The translations under genes and the position numbers were made by a program. Below, in pieces: positions 52,422-61,431 of a DNA stretch of 64,000 nt. This DNA comes from Emticicia agri (lineage in GTDB: Bacteria > Bacteroidota > Bacteroidia > Cytophagales > Spirosomataceae): assembly GCA_945860265.1 (NCBI GenBank), contig CAMAQF010000003.1, positions 28,470 to 92,469 of the forward strand, written 5' to 3'. Within the stretch, counting starts at the first letter, position 1; each line of letters opens with the position of its first letter. A model generated the notes under the pieces. The model worked only from the letters and a program-made list of their open reading frames with translations. It was not told the origin of the DNA and did not search any database.

Positions 52422-55400
52422 CTACAAAATTTGAAGTATTTCTGCATTTGGCATCTCCAAACTCCGTGGGTCTGCCTTCACTTCAAGCTTTTGCATCGAA
52501 GAAACTTCCAGAGAAGGAAACCCAAATTCTTCTACTACTTTGCCATTAAGGCAATAAACACCTCGCCCACGAAAAGGATATTTTTCGAGCGATGGTGGAA
52601 AATGGGTGGTGTCGAAAAATTCGCCTTGCTCATTTAAAAAATACCCAAATCCCATCAATTTATGATTCTTGGTTCGGACGGGTTTCCATGTAACCAAATA
52701 GCCATAAACTTTGATGTTTCGACCGACTAAACTGATAAGATTTTGATCCGTAGTTGAAGTTCTATTTGCTACGGCTACTAACTCAAAAGGACTCGAAATC
52801 GAAAAACCTAATAACTCAATTTGGTCGTAGGTATCTTCTAATGGATGACACACCAATGTTGGTAAATGATGCGTTTCTGGCTCGGGACAGCCAAATAGCG
52901 TTTGTTTGTAATGGTTTGGCTGAAATCTGCTGTTATACCGAAAATGAGCCTCCCAAAGTAATTCTTTTTTGGGTGTGCCAAAATTTCTAAATGCACCAAT
53001 CCGAATGAGAATAATTAGTTGTTCTAAACCAATGCTTATTCTACTAACGAAATTTGAAAATGAAGTAAAATGCCCGAAATTCCTTTCCTGCAACAAACCT
53101 TCGATAAGTTTGTTTTCGAGCGATTTGATATGTATCCAACCCAACCAAATAACATTACCTTCGATTCTGGTTAGATAATTACTTTCGTTGATTTCGGGGG
53201 CTTCGATAACAGCACCGTATCTTCGGGCTTCATGAATATAAAACTCCGTTGAGTAAAAGCCACCAAAATTATTGATTACTGCTACCATAAATTCCAAAGG
53301 AAAATAGGTTTTCAAATATAAACTTTGGTAGCTTTCCACGGCAAAACTCGCTGAGTGAGCTTTACTAAAACTATAACCAGAAAAACTTTCAATCTGTCGC
53401 CACACCTCTTTGGCCAATTCTTCTGTATATCCTAATTCTTTGCAGTTATTAAACCATTTATCGGTTATTCTTTGAAACTCAGCTTTTGACCTAAATTTTC
53501 CCGACATGGCTCTTCTCAAAATATCGGCTTCGGCCAATGTAATGTTCGCAAAGCCATGAGCCACTTTCAAAACATCTTCTTGATAAACCATTACTCCAAA
53601 AGTATCCGATAATAGCTCCTGCATTTTGGGGTGTAAGTAACTCACTTGGTGCGGATTATGATATCGCACAATGTATTCTTTCATCATTCCACTCGACGAA
53701 ACACCTGGACGAATAATCGAACTTGCGGCTACTAAAGTGATATAATTATCGCACCGAAGTTTCCAAATCAGAGAACGCATGGCGGGCGATTCTACATAAA
53801 AACACCCCATTGTTTCGTGGTTTTGAAGTTGCCGCTTAATATTTTCATCATCCTTAAATTTTTGAATAGCATGAATATCAATATCAACTCCTCGGTTTTC
53901 CTTCACAATATCGACCGCCGTTTTGATATGTCCGAGTCCACGTTGTGAAAGCACATCAAATTTTGCAAATCCAATATCTTCGGCTACATACATATCAAAT
54001 TGACATATCGGAAAACCCTTTGGCATTGGTTGTAGAGCCGTATAATTTGATAAAGGTTCTTCCGAAATCATAATACCTCCTGCATGAATCGACAAACTAT
54101 TTGGATAATCTTCTAAAAGTGGAGCATATTGAAAAATGTACTTAGTGTATTCATTCTGACTTGCTTTTTCGGGATATTTAATCATTTCATCAATCTCTGA
54201 TTTGGGCAAACCAAAAACCTTGGCCAGTTCTCTAACCGCCGAACGGTCTTGAAAAGTATTGTAAGTGGCCAGCAAACAAACATACTCTTTTCCGTATCGT
54301 TTAAAAACATAATCGATGATTTCGTCTCTTTCATCCCAACTAAAATCAATATCAAAATCAGGTGGAGAAGTGCGAAAAGGATTGATGAAACGTTCAAAAT
54401 ACAAGTCTAATTCTATCGGATTGACATCGGTGATACCAACGCAATAGGCCACAATTGAGTTTGCTCCCGAACCACGCCCAACGTGAAAATACCCTCTCGA
54501 CCTTGCATAACGAATAATGTCCCAAGTAATCAAAAAATACGAACAAAAGTTTAATTCATAAATAATCGTCAATTCTTTCTCTATCCTTTCTTGAGCAGCT
54601 TTATTGTTTTTGCCGTACCGATAAATCATGCCATCAGTAGTCAGTTTCCTCAATAGCTCAATATCATCAGTTTTGTTATTGGTAAATAATCGTTTGTTTT
54701 TGCTGGTTTTAAAATCAAAATCAAAACTGCATTGCTCGCTTATGGCCTTTGTTTTTTCAAGCCATTCTTCAAAATACTGAAAATTTTCAAAGAGTTTCTG
54801 TTCTTCAATTGGCCATTCGGATGGATTCGCTTCGGCATATTTGGGTAATTTACTTAAAAGTGTATTGTGGTCAATGGCTCGTAAAAGTCTATGCAAATTG
54901 AAATAGATTTTATTGAAAAAAGTAAGTGTATGAATAGCGATAATTTTCTCGAAACCTTGTTTATTCTGAAAACGGTAAGTTTTCGGGATTTCCCAAAAAT
55001 GAACGCCAATAAATTCGTGATTTTCTAAAACTTGACTTGTTTCTAGAAAATCAAGCGGATAAATGTTAAAAACATTTTTAAACGAAGGAGCTTTGCTCGG
55101 AAAATCCTTTTTTTTATCCAAATAATCAGTCAAAAAATAATTAATTTCTCGGAAACCCTCATTGTTTTTGGCTAAACAGATGTATTTCAATTCATCCCCA
55201 TTTCTAAACTCCACTCCTACTATTGGCCGAATATTGGCAGCATTACACGCTTTTACAAAATCAAAAACTCCTGAAGTATTATTAATATCAGTCAATGCCA
55301 AGCAGCCAATACCCAACTCAATGGCCTTATTTACAAGGTCTTGGACAGTAATTGTACCATAGCGAATACTAAAATATGAATGACAGTTTAAGTACATCAA
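52422..55400 (-). CDS. dnaE2: Error-prone DNA polymerase III alpha subunit (DnaE2-like)
   Basis: This 992-residue C-family polymerase is far shorter than the main replicative DnaE. The N-terminal PHP domain begins NCHSYFSIRYG and has ALTDIN where active PHP domains have TDH, so it is probably inactive as a nuclease. The palm shows FHVGRGSGANSIVAYCVGI and PPDFDIDFSWDERDEIIDYV, with the catalytic aspartates. YSFSKAHSASFAVESYQSLYLK is in the fingers. A C-terminal OB-like part ends the protein. It is the last gene after dinB in the leftward direction, consistent with an SOS translesion cassette. Confidence 0.9.
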   Translation of the reverse strand: MMYLNCHSYFSIRYGTITVQDLVNKAIELGIGCLALTDINNTSGVFDFVKACNAANIRPIVGVEFRNGDELKYICLAKNNEGFREINYFLTDYLDKKKDFPSKAPSFKNVFNIYPLDFLETSQVLENHEFIGVHFWEIPKTYRFQNKQGFEKIIAIHTLTFFNKIYFNLHRLLRAIDHNTLLSKLPKYAEANPSEWPIEEQKLFENFQYFEEWLEKTKAISEQCSFDFDFKTSKNKRLFTNNKTDDIELLRKLTTDGMIYRYGKNNKAAQERIEKELTIIYELNFCSYFLITWDIIRYARSRGYFHVGRGSGANSIVAYCVGITDVNPIELDLYFERFINPFRTSPPDFDIDFSWDERDEIIDYVFKRYGKEYVCLLATYNTFQDRSAVRELAKVFGLPKSEIDEMIKYPEKASQNEYTKYIFQYAPLLEDYPNSLSIHAGGIMISEEPLSNYTALQPMPKGFPICQFDMYVAEDIGFAKFDVLSQRGLGHIKTAVDIVKENRGVDIDIHAIQKFKDDENIKRQLQNHETMGCFYVESPAMRSLIWKLRCDNYITLVAASSIIRPGVSSSGMMKEYIVRYHNPHQVSYLHPKMQELLSDTFGVMVYQEDVLKVAHGFANITLAEADILRRAMSGKFRSKAEFQRITDKWFNNCKELGYTEELAKEVWRQIESFSGYSFSKAHSASFAVESYQSLYLKTYFPLEFMVAVINNFGGFYSTEFYIHEARRYGAVIEAPEINESNYLTRIEGNVIWLGWIHIKSLENKLIEGLLQERNFGHFTSFSNFVSRISIGLEQLIILIRIGAFRNFGTPKKELLWEAHFRYNSRFQPNHYKQTLFGCPEPETHHLPTLVCHPLEDTYDQIELLGFSISSPFELVAVANRTSTTDQNLISLVGRNIKVYGYLVTWKPVRTKNHKLMGFGYFLNEQGEFFDTTHFPPSLEKYPFRGRGVYCLNGKVVEEFGFPSLEVSSMQKLEVKADPRSLEMPNAEILQIL

Positions 55401-55522
55401 TGATAAGTGCTAACGCACAATTAAAAATTAAAAATTAAGATGGGGTCTCCCGAGCGATTAAAATACATTTAGTTAGTAGTCAAGCTAATGATTATCAACA
55501 AATTACATGGCTTTTATTTGCC

Positions 55523-56737
55523 TTAGATATTTAATGGATGTTTATTCTGTTGATAATTGGTTTTGCGGACAAATCTTGGTTTTCGAGCCGAGTACAGCAC
55601 CATACCAAATGCCCGACCAATGAGCCGACTGCCATATTTGATTCTGACTTCATCCATTGCTTGATATAAACCAGCCATTTCGGCGGTATTATCAAATAAA
55701 TTGATTTGGCTAAATCCCTGTACCAATTTGCTGAATCGCACCCCAACAAGTCGAATCAAGAGTCGTTTATCATAGAGTTTTTCAAAAAGGTCGGTTACTT
55801 TCTCTATAATCGTTTGGTCATCGGTGGTGTATGGAATGTTAAATTGTTTGGTGTGAGTATCAAAATTTGAATACCTGATTTTTACTGTAACACAGCCCGT
55901 GCATTGCTGTTTTTGGCGAAGCTCAAAAGTCATTTCTTCAACCATTTTCAGCAATACAGCCTTGAGTTTGTTTACATCGGTAGTATCTTTATCGAAAGTA
56001 ATTTCTTTTGAAATCGACTTTTTATCGTGGTATGGCTCAATGGGAGTATTATCCAAACCATTGGCTCTCTCCCAAAGCATTGTGCCGTTTTTACCAAATA
56101 CACTTTCGAGCATCTTGCGTGGCATTTCTGCCAAAGAACCAATGTTTTGAATGCCCATATTTCTGAGGGTTTGACCAGTAACCGAACCCACCATTGGCAA
56201 TTTACTGACCGAAAGCGGCCATAGAAATGATCTTTCATTACCCGCCAAAATGTGGCATTGCCCATTGGGTTTTACTTCGTTGGTTGCCACTTTCGATACC
56301 GTTTTATTGCTTGCCAGACCAAATGAAATAGTCAACCCTGTTTCTTTACAGATGTCGTTTTTGATTTGGGTCGAATATTTCAAGCAACCGAAATACTTGT
56401 CCATACCCGATAAATCGATATAAAACTCATCAATCGAGGCTTTTTCAAGCACGGGAACTCTATCAGATATGATTTGAGTAACTATATCCGAATATTGTGT
56501 ATAAGATTCATAATCGCCCTTGATAAAAATGGCATCTGGACAAAGTCTTTTGGCCATCACCGATGACATGGCCGAGTGAATACCAAATTTTCTGGCTTCA
56601 TAACTGCAAGCGGCTACCACTCCTCTATCCGATATTCCACCGACAATTACGGGTTTGTTTAAAAGTAAAGGATTTTTTAGTCTTTCGACCGAAACAAAAA
56701 AAGCGTCTAAGTCAAAGTGAACAATGTTTTTTTCCAT
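55523..56737 (-). CDS. dinB: DNA polymerase IV (Y-family, DinB)
   Basis: The ATG at 56737 gives a 404-residue product beginning MEKNIVHFDLDAFFVSVERL, the family N-terminus with the first catalytic aspartates. A longer frame would run into the divergent gene. GGISDRGVVAACSYEARKFGI, LEKASIDEFYIDLSG (catalytic DE) and FGLASNKTVSKVATNEVKP are intact. A little-finger domain follows. There is no obvious ImuB-like C-terminal extension. It lies 122 bp upstream of the dnaE2-like gene and is divergent from the S24 repressor. Confidence 0.92.
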   Translation of the reverse strand: MEKNIVHFDLDAFFVSVERLKNPLLLNKPVIVGGISDRGVVAACSYEARKFGIHSAMSSVMAKRLCPDAIFIKGDYESYTQYSDIVTQIISDRVPVLEKASIDEFYIDLSGMDKYFGCLKYSTQIKNDICKETGLTISFGLASNKTVSKVATNEVKPNGQCHILAGNERSFLWPLSVSKLPMVGSVTGQTLRNMGIQNIGSLAEMPRKMLESVFGKNGTMLWERANGLDNTPIEPYHDKKSISKEITFDKDTTDVNKLKAVLLKMVEEMTFELRQKQQCTGCVTVKIRYSNFDTHTKQFNIPYTTDDQTIIEKVTDLFEKLYDKRLLIRLVGVRFSKLVQGFSQINLFDNTAEMAGLYQAMDEVRIKYGSRLIGRAFGMVLYSARKPRFVRKTNYQQNKHPLNI

Positions 56738-56774
56738 AGAAAAAATATTTTTAGGATTCTGCTGGCAAGTTATT

Positions 56775-56795
56775 GACAAAATGCGTAATATTGTC
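56775..56795. promoter_or_regulatory. Inverted repeat in dinB/S24-repressor intergenic region
   Basis: GACAA (56775-56779) and TTGTC (56791-56795) form an inverted repeat with an 11-bp centre, in the 77-bp gap between the divergent dinB and LexA-like genes. It is a candidate operator for the LexA-like protein. Short arms make chance possible. Confidence 0.35.
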
Positions 56796-56814
56796 TGCTC
56801 AAAATGCTTAGTAT

Positions 56815-57603
56815 ATGTCAATTTATAAAACTATAGGTCAAAACGTTAGACTTTTAAGACAACAGAAGGGTCTTTCTCAAGAACAAATTGCAGATTTGCT
56901 GAATCTACCCAGTAATACTTATGCCTACTACGAACGTGGCGACAGAGATTTTCCGATGGAAACACTCGTGAAGGTTTCGGGGATATTTAGTATGGCTTTA
57001 GATGCTCTAATCAAGTATGATTTGAGCAAAATCGACTTGAAAGGTTTGATGCAGGTAGGTAGCAACCGACTCCTGTTTCCGATACTTATCAAGGAAAATA
57101 CTAAAGTTGAAAGTATCGAAATTGTACCAATCAAGGCATCGGCTGGGTACAGGAGAGGCTATGCCGACCCGCAGTTTATTGAAGCTTTGCCCAAAATTAG
57201 TTTGTCATTTTTGGGTGTTGGTACACACAGAGGTTTTCAGATTATAGGAGATTCGATGCTGCCGATTCAGTCGGAATCTTATATCGTGGGTAAATACATC
57301 GAGAGTTTTGATGATATTAAAAACAATAAATCGTACATCATACTGACGGATGAAGATATTTTGTACAAACAAGTAAAAAATAAAATCAATGATGATGGCA
57401 CTTTGCATCTGATTTCAAATAATAAATATTACCCCACGATTCAGATTGAGCCACAGCATATTTTGGAAATTTGGCAGTTTACTTGCTTTATTTCCACCAA
57501 AGATGTGGATGAATACTCGATGGGATTAGAAGATGTTTTTATGTCTTTGAATGGTATCAGCAAAGGTATCGAGGAGATAAAAGAGAAAATACTAATCAAA
57601 TAA
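56815..57603 (+). CDS. LexA-like repressor (XRE helix-turn-helix + S24 peptidase)
   Basis: This 262-residue protein has an N-terminal XRE-type HTH (about 8-62; VRLLRQQKGLSQEQIADLLNLP) and a C-terminal S24 self-cleavage domain. The cleavage site looks like Ala110-Gly111 in IKASAGYRR. The catalytic serine is in GDSMLP (Ser147) and the lysine in DILYKQVKNK (Lys185). It is predicted to repress the divergent dinB-dnaE2 genes until DNA damage. It lacks the canonical LexA winged helix, so the operator will differ from SOS boxes. It overlaps the convergent SRAP gene by 12 bp. Confidence 0.88.
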   Translation: MSIYKTIGQNVRLLRQQKGLSQEQIADLLNLPSNTYAYYERGDRDFPMETLVKVSGIFSMALDALIKYDLSKIDLKGLMQVGSNRLLFPILIKENTKVESIEIVPIKASAGYRRGYADPQFIEALPKISLSFLGVGTHRGFQIIGDSMLPIQSESYIVGKYIESFDDIKNNKSYIILTDEDILYKQVKNKINDDGTLHLISNNKYYPTIQIEPQHILEIWQFTCFISTKDVDEYSMGLEDVFMSLNGISKGIEEIKEKILIK

Positions 57604-58320
57604 TTGAAGCTCAGGGTAGTCAACCCTTTCCAGAATCACGGCTTTGTTGCGGTTTGCTTTGGCATTATTGGCTTCCATCGAGATTGGAATGGCTACTAAA
57701 TCAGACTCGGTGTAAGTTTTGATTAAATCGCTAATTGATTGTTGAGATAATTGAGGGTCGAGCCACGTTTTTTCGTCGCTTTGACTTAAAATTAAAGGCA
57801 TTCTTTTCTTTACATTGTGTATTTTTTCCATTAATTCGTTGGCTGGAGTGGTAATAATACTAAAAGTGTTTTTCACTTCGCCCGTACTTTTATCAACCCA
57901 AGAATCATAGACACAAGCCAACGAGAATATTTCCTGACCTTCAATTTTTATGTAGTAAGGATATTTTTTATTGTTGAGCTGTCGCCATTCAAAAAAGCCA
58001 GAAACTGGCAAAATACAACGCTGAGAAACAATAGCAGATTTGAAAGATGGCTTTTCAAAAACGGTTTCGCCAACGGCATTGAGTGTATTGTGCTGAAAAT
58101 TGGCGTCTTTTGCCCAATTGGGTATGAGCCCCCACTCGTATAGAAAGATATCGTCATGCTTGATGATAGGCAATTTAGGATGCTCAAAGCCACTCACAAA
58201 ATAATAAGTTGGTACTTCAAACACTTCAGTGTCTGTCTTAAAATTAGTCGGCAAAGCATTTTTATAACGCTCGACCAGTTTAGATTTCTTTTTTTCGAGA
58301 TATGAGGCGTTGTAACACAT
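57592..58320 (-). CDS. yedK: SRAP/HMCES family abasic-site shielding protein (YedK)
   Basis: This 242-residue protein begins MCYNASY; Cys2 becomes the N-terminal nucleophile that cross-links to abasic DNA. NTLNAVGETVFEKPSF carries the conserved Asn and Glu region, RCILPVSGFFEWRQ holds the Glu-containing motif and KIHNVKKRMPLIL the His and RMP motif. Length and motifs are standard. Its 3' end overlaps the S24 repressor gene, and it groups with the mutagenesis cassette as part of a DNA-damage block. Confidence 0.92.
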   Translation of the reverse strand: MCYNASYLEKKKSKLVERYKNALPTNFKTDTEVFEVPTYYFVSGFEHPKLPIIKHDDIFLYEWGLIPNWAKDANFQHNTLNAVGETVFEKPSFKSAIVSQRCILPVSGFFEWRQLNNKKYPYYIKIEGQEIFSLACVYDSWVDKSTGEVKNTFSIITTPANELMEKIHNVKKRMPLILSQSDEKTWLDPQLSQQSISDLIKTYTESDLVAIPISMEANNAKANRNKAVILERVDYPELQLFD

Positions 58321-58475
58321 GAGGTTTTTGGCACTTGTTACTTCAAAAGTAACAAAATTTAAATAAAGCTATGTGGCAAGCTTACAAAAAGCTATAATTA
58401 TTCTTTAGCTTGATATTTTAAAATTTTTCCACTACTTATTCTGTACCGAATAATAAATAAATAGCTTAATTATTG

Positions 58476-58503
58476 TTTGATTCTATTCTTTATTATTACT
58501 TGC
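58476..58503 (+). promoter_or_regulatory. Possible cas6 promoter
   Basis: TTTG (58476-58479) and a TTACTTGC element (58496-58503), roughly 17 bp apart, resemble -33/-7 boxes. If real, the transcript starts near 58510 and supports the cas6 start at 58537 over an upstream ATG at 58477 that would lie within the promoter. Confidence 0.3.
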
Positions 58504-58536
58504 ACAAAAACACTGTTTCCCCCTTATAAAATTGAT

Positions 58537-59349
58537 ATGAGATTCACACTAACACTTCGTCCATTGACTGGTAATCAGCCGCTTATCTTCAATTACCAAT
58601 ATCCTTTTATGGCTTGGGTTTATGGTCGCTTAAATGAGGCAGACCAACAATATGCCGAATTTCTGCACCAAAAAGGCTATCAGGTTCATCGCTCGCTCAA
58701 AAACTTTAAGCATTTTACGTTCTCCAATTTTCAAATTGCACGATTAGCTCAATCACCCAAGCCAGGCGATAAATATATGAAACTCAGCAATGAGCCAACA
58801 AAGGTATTGGTTTCGTTTTATATTGATAAAGCCGCCGAAGATTTCATCGTTGGACTCTTTCGCAATCAGATAGTCAGCATTTATGATACTACTCATCGAG
58901 CAAGTTTCAACATTGAGCGAATCGAATCATTGCCTAACGCAACTTTTGAAAATCAAGCCCTTGTCTTACAAACCATTTCTCCCATAGTAGTTGCCCGCAA
59001 AAAAGCCGATGGCAAAGATGACTATCTAAGCCCCGAAGACCCTGACTTTGCCCCCTACTTTGCTTATAATCTGATGGAAAAATACAATAGTGTTAATCCG
59101 GAAGCCACGAAAGTAGATGTCGAAACAGCAGCTCGATTGGTTAAATTTCGCTTACTCAAAAAAGACAAACTTAAAAGTAGATTGGTGACCATCAAGCAAG
59201 ACAAAGCCAGCGAAACAAAAGTAAGAGCATTCACAAATTTTAGTTTTGAAGTATCGGCTCCAGCCGAAGTTTTGGAAGTTGGCTTTCTGGGTGGCTTTGG
59301 AAAGCATTGTGCCAATGGTCTTGGATGTTGCGAAGTAGCTAAATACTAA
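58537..59349 (+). CDS. cas6: CRISPR-associated endoribonuclease Cas6
   Basis: The ATG at 58537 starts MRFTLTLRPLTGNQPLIFNYQYPFMAWVYGRL, a normal RRM-like Cas6 N-terminus, giving 270 residues. The C-terminus has the glycine-rich loop GFLGGFGKHCANGLGCCEVAKY, which is diagnostic of Cas6. It processes pre-crRNA into guide RNAs. It is co-transcribed with a WYL regulator starting 13 bp later. The rest of the effector genes are about 2 kb away, and no repeat array is within the window. Confidence 0.9.
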   Translation: MRFTLTLRPLTGNQPLIFNYQYPFMAWVYGRLNEADQQYAEFLHQKGYQVHRSLKNFKHFTFSNFQIARLAQSPKPGDKYMKLSNEPTKVLVSFYIDKAAEDFIVGLFRNQIVSIYDTTHRASFNIERIESLPNATFENQALVLQTISPIVVARKKADGKDDYLSPEDPDFAPYFAYNLMEKYNSVNPEATKVDVETAARLVKFRLLKKDKLKSRLVTIKQDKASETKVRAFTNFSFEVSAPAEVLEVGFLGGFGKHCANGLGCCEVAKY

Positions 59350-59362
59350 AACCCATAAACAG

Positions 59363-60295
59363 ATGAATATATTCCATGATAATAGCCCAAAATATAGGTT
59401 ATTGGCTATTCTGAAAGATTTGCTCGAACGCCCAAACCATCATACTCGTAAGATGTTGGCTACCAAATATAATGTAAACGTCGATACCATAAAAAAGGAT
59501 TTCAACGAACTCCGTGATGCCGATTTTATGGTAAAACCCGACAAAAAACATCGTTATGCCATTGTGCCGAACAAATCTATGGAGTTTTTGGAAGATGTTT
59601 TGTTTTTTACTGAAGCCGAAAAGGATTTTTTGCTAGATGCACTCGTAAAAGCCAATGCTACCGACCGCCGTTTGGAAAAGATTAGAGAAAAACTCGAAAC
59701 TATTTATGATGTCTCGAAGCTCGGGAGTAGTTTGTTTTCAAAGACTTTTCTGACAAAAGCCAATTTGCTCGAACAAGCCAAACAACAAAAACGAGTAGTG
59801 AAACTCATCAATTATCGCTCGACCAATAGTAGTGATGTAACCGACCGCATGGTAGAGCCTTTTTCAGTAAGCACCAAAGAGGATATTCTACACGCCTTTG
59901 ATACTGATAAACAGGTGATTAGGCATTTCAGAATTTCAAGAATTGAGCGAGTAGAACTGCAAAAACTCGATTGGGCTTATGAAACTCGGCATTATGTAAC
60001 GGCAACCGACCCTTTCAGAATTGTGAATGACCGCCAAGTGCGAGTACATATCAAACTTAAAGTAGGTGGCTATAACGAACTCACCGAACGTTTTCCATTA
60101 ACTCAGGCATATTTGCAACCATCAGCCGACGAAGCGGGTATTTTTGATTTTGAATGCAAAGTAAATGAACGCTTTTTTGGGCTGACCAATTTTATTTTGG
60201 GCTACCACGAACACATCATTGAGATTGTAGAACCCGAAAGCCTCATTGAGCATATAAAAGCCCACATTGGCAGAATAAATTTTTTAGAAATTTAA
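59363..60295 (+). CDS. WYL-domain transcriptional regulator
   Basis: This 310-residue protein has an N-terminal winged HTH (about 10-65; LLAILKDLLERPNHHTRKMLATKYNVNVDTIKKDFNEL). A central WYL domain (about 140-210) includes VVKLINYRSTNSSDVTDRMVEPFSVSTKEDILHAF and FRISRIERVELQ. A C-terminal WCX-like extension follows. WYL proteins sense nucleic-acid ligands and often regulate CRISPR and other defence genes. Its place between cas6 and the effector genes suggests it controls this locus. Confidence 0.87.
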   Translation: MNIFHDNSPKYRLLAILKDLLERPNHHTRKMLATKYNVNVDTIKKDFNELRDADFMVKPDKKHRYAIVPNKSMEFLEDVLFFTEAEKDFLLDALVKANATDRRLEKIREKLETIYDVSKLGSSLFSKTFLTKANLLEQAKQQKRVVKLINYRSTNSSDVTDRMVEPFSVSTKEDILHAFDTDKQVIRHFRISRIERVELQKLDWAYETRHYVTATDPFRIVNDRQVRVHIKLKVGGYNELTERFPLTQAYLQPSADEAGIFDFECKVNERFFGLTNFILGYHEHIIEIVEPESLIEHIKAHIGRINFLEI

Positions 60296-60368
60296 GGAGT
60301 GGGGAGGATAATGCACCCTGTGAGGCGTAATATTTGAGTATAATTTAAATTTATATGAAAGAAAGTAG

Positions 60369-60376
60369 TATATTTG
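60369..60376 (+). promoter_or_regulatory. Perfect -7 box TATATTTG upstream of candidate ncRNA
   Basis: TATATTTG matches TAnnTTTG exactly and lies 5 bp before a predicted RNA closing helix. The -33 region is weak (TTTA near 60344). No open reading frame of note starts downstream on this strand that is not antisense to the DUF3800 gene. Confidence 0.5.
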
Positions 60377-60380
60377 CATC

Positions 60381-60467
60381 AAGTACGAGTCATTTCGGTT
60401 TCATAAACCCGCTTCATGTGGAGGTTGCCAGTATTGGCACGGTGCTGAAAACATTCGTACTTTTTTT
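60381..60467 (+). ncRNA. Candidate small structured RNA in the cas locus
   Basis: The segment starts with AAGTACGAGT (60381-60390), which pairs over 10 bp with ATTCGTACTT (60453-60462). Five more T follow, like a terminator tract. Inside are hairpins GGTTT-CAT-AAACC (60398-60410) and TGCCA-GTAT-TGGCA (60426-60439). A perfect -7 box precedes it by a few bases, so transcription would begin close to 60382. The RNA would be about 87 nt. It does not look like SRP RNA, 6S RNA or a CRISPR repeat that I know. It overlaps only the stop codon of the convergent DUF3800 gene. Confidence 0.45.
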
Positions 60468-61236
60468 ATTTCTTCATAAATGGCGTTGCTTTTTCGATAG
60501 AAAAAGTACTTTTACTGTCATATATTCTGCCTTTTCCTTCTTCTTCATACAAATCCACAATTTCGGTGTATTTTTCTATGAATGCTTTGAAGAAACGCCC
60601 ATCACCACTAATAATGTATCTTTTTATTGCCCACAAATAATAATCAATTACGCTCAATTCGGGGTAATCTTTACTCGGAACAATTCTGCACACAAACTTC
60701 GATTTATCAAAATGCCTATCGGGATGATTCAGGGCTTTATGCAAAGCTGTTTCAAATCTCTCCATTGTATTACTTTGGCGTTGGCTCAGATAAAATTTAT
60801 AAATACCATCATCAGTAAAATCAAATCGTGCAAGCAACTTGTTGAGAACATCGAAATAAAACTCCGAGGCATTGCCATTGTGTTTACTATGAAAAATAGC
60901 TGGATTTTTACGACCAATAACAATATAGCATTGGACTCCTTCGAGATTATACAAAAACTCAAAAAACTTCAATCGAATATCGGAGTGGTCTTTAGAAGCA
61001 TGGAAAAACCAATCGGGCTGAGTAACGCTATGGATAGAGTTCAACAAAGGGTTAGCCAGGAGTTGTTCTCTAAAGTCCAAAATTTGTTTTCGGAGTGCCT
61101 TACGATCTTCTACTACAATCATTCCCAACATCAAAACAGGGTCGAAATCTGGCTCTTCCCACAAAGGTCTTTTACGGTTGGCATAAAAAGTAGGATTCCC
61201 AGATTCGTCTATGAAAAAGTGTTGGGTTTGGGGCAA
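60466..61236 (-). CDS. DUF3800 domain protein
   Basis: This 256-residue protein begins with QHFFIDESGNPTFYAN, the DESG motif that marks DUF3800, and later has VIDYYLWAIKRYI, another family feature. Asp and Glu residues in DESG are thought to form a nuclease-like active site, but activity is unproven. The start appears to be TTG at 61236; an upstream ATG is out of frame. It lies antisense between the WYL regulator and cas8b1. DUF3800 proteins are common in phage and defence regions, so an accessory or inserted defence gene is likely. Confidence 0.8.
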   Translation of the reverse strand: MPQTQHFFIDESGNPTFYANRKRPLWEEPDFDPVLMLGMIVVEDRKALRKQILDFREQLLANPLLNSIHSVTQPDWFFHASKDHSDIRLKFFEFLYNLEGVQCYIVIGRKNPAIFHSKHNGNASEFYFDVLNKLLARFDFTDDGIYKFYLSQRQSNTMERFETALHKALNHPDRHFDKSKFVCRIVPSKDYPELSVIDYYLWAIKRYIISGDGRFFKAFIEKYTEIVDLYEEEGKGRIYDSKSTFSIEKATPFMKK

Positions 61237-61431
61237 AGAGAGTTTTCTTTGAAAAAGGTAAAACCATGTAAAAGAGTGGTGCGATTGATAGTTATAAATA
61301 ATTTTTCCATTCCTAATTATTTACAAGGTTAATACAAAGTTATGAAATGTGAGAGAGCATTCACAGTTTTAAATAAAGATTGCTATAATTATATAATTGG
61401 ATTTAATTAATTAGGTTTGAATAAAAAAACT

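Noticed and set aside
60381..60467. Candidate RNA considered as SRP (4.5S) RNA
   Set aside because: The conserved GGAAG-type apical loop and its flanking bases of SRP RNA are absent.
60355..61332. Long rightward open frame (325 codons) over the DUF3800 gene
   Set aside because: It is antisense to a protein with the recognisable DESG family motif and encodes no known domain. Its first part coincides with the candidate RNA.
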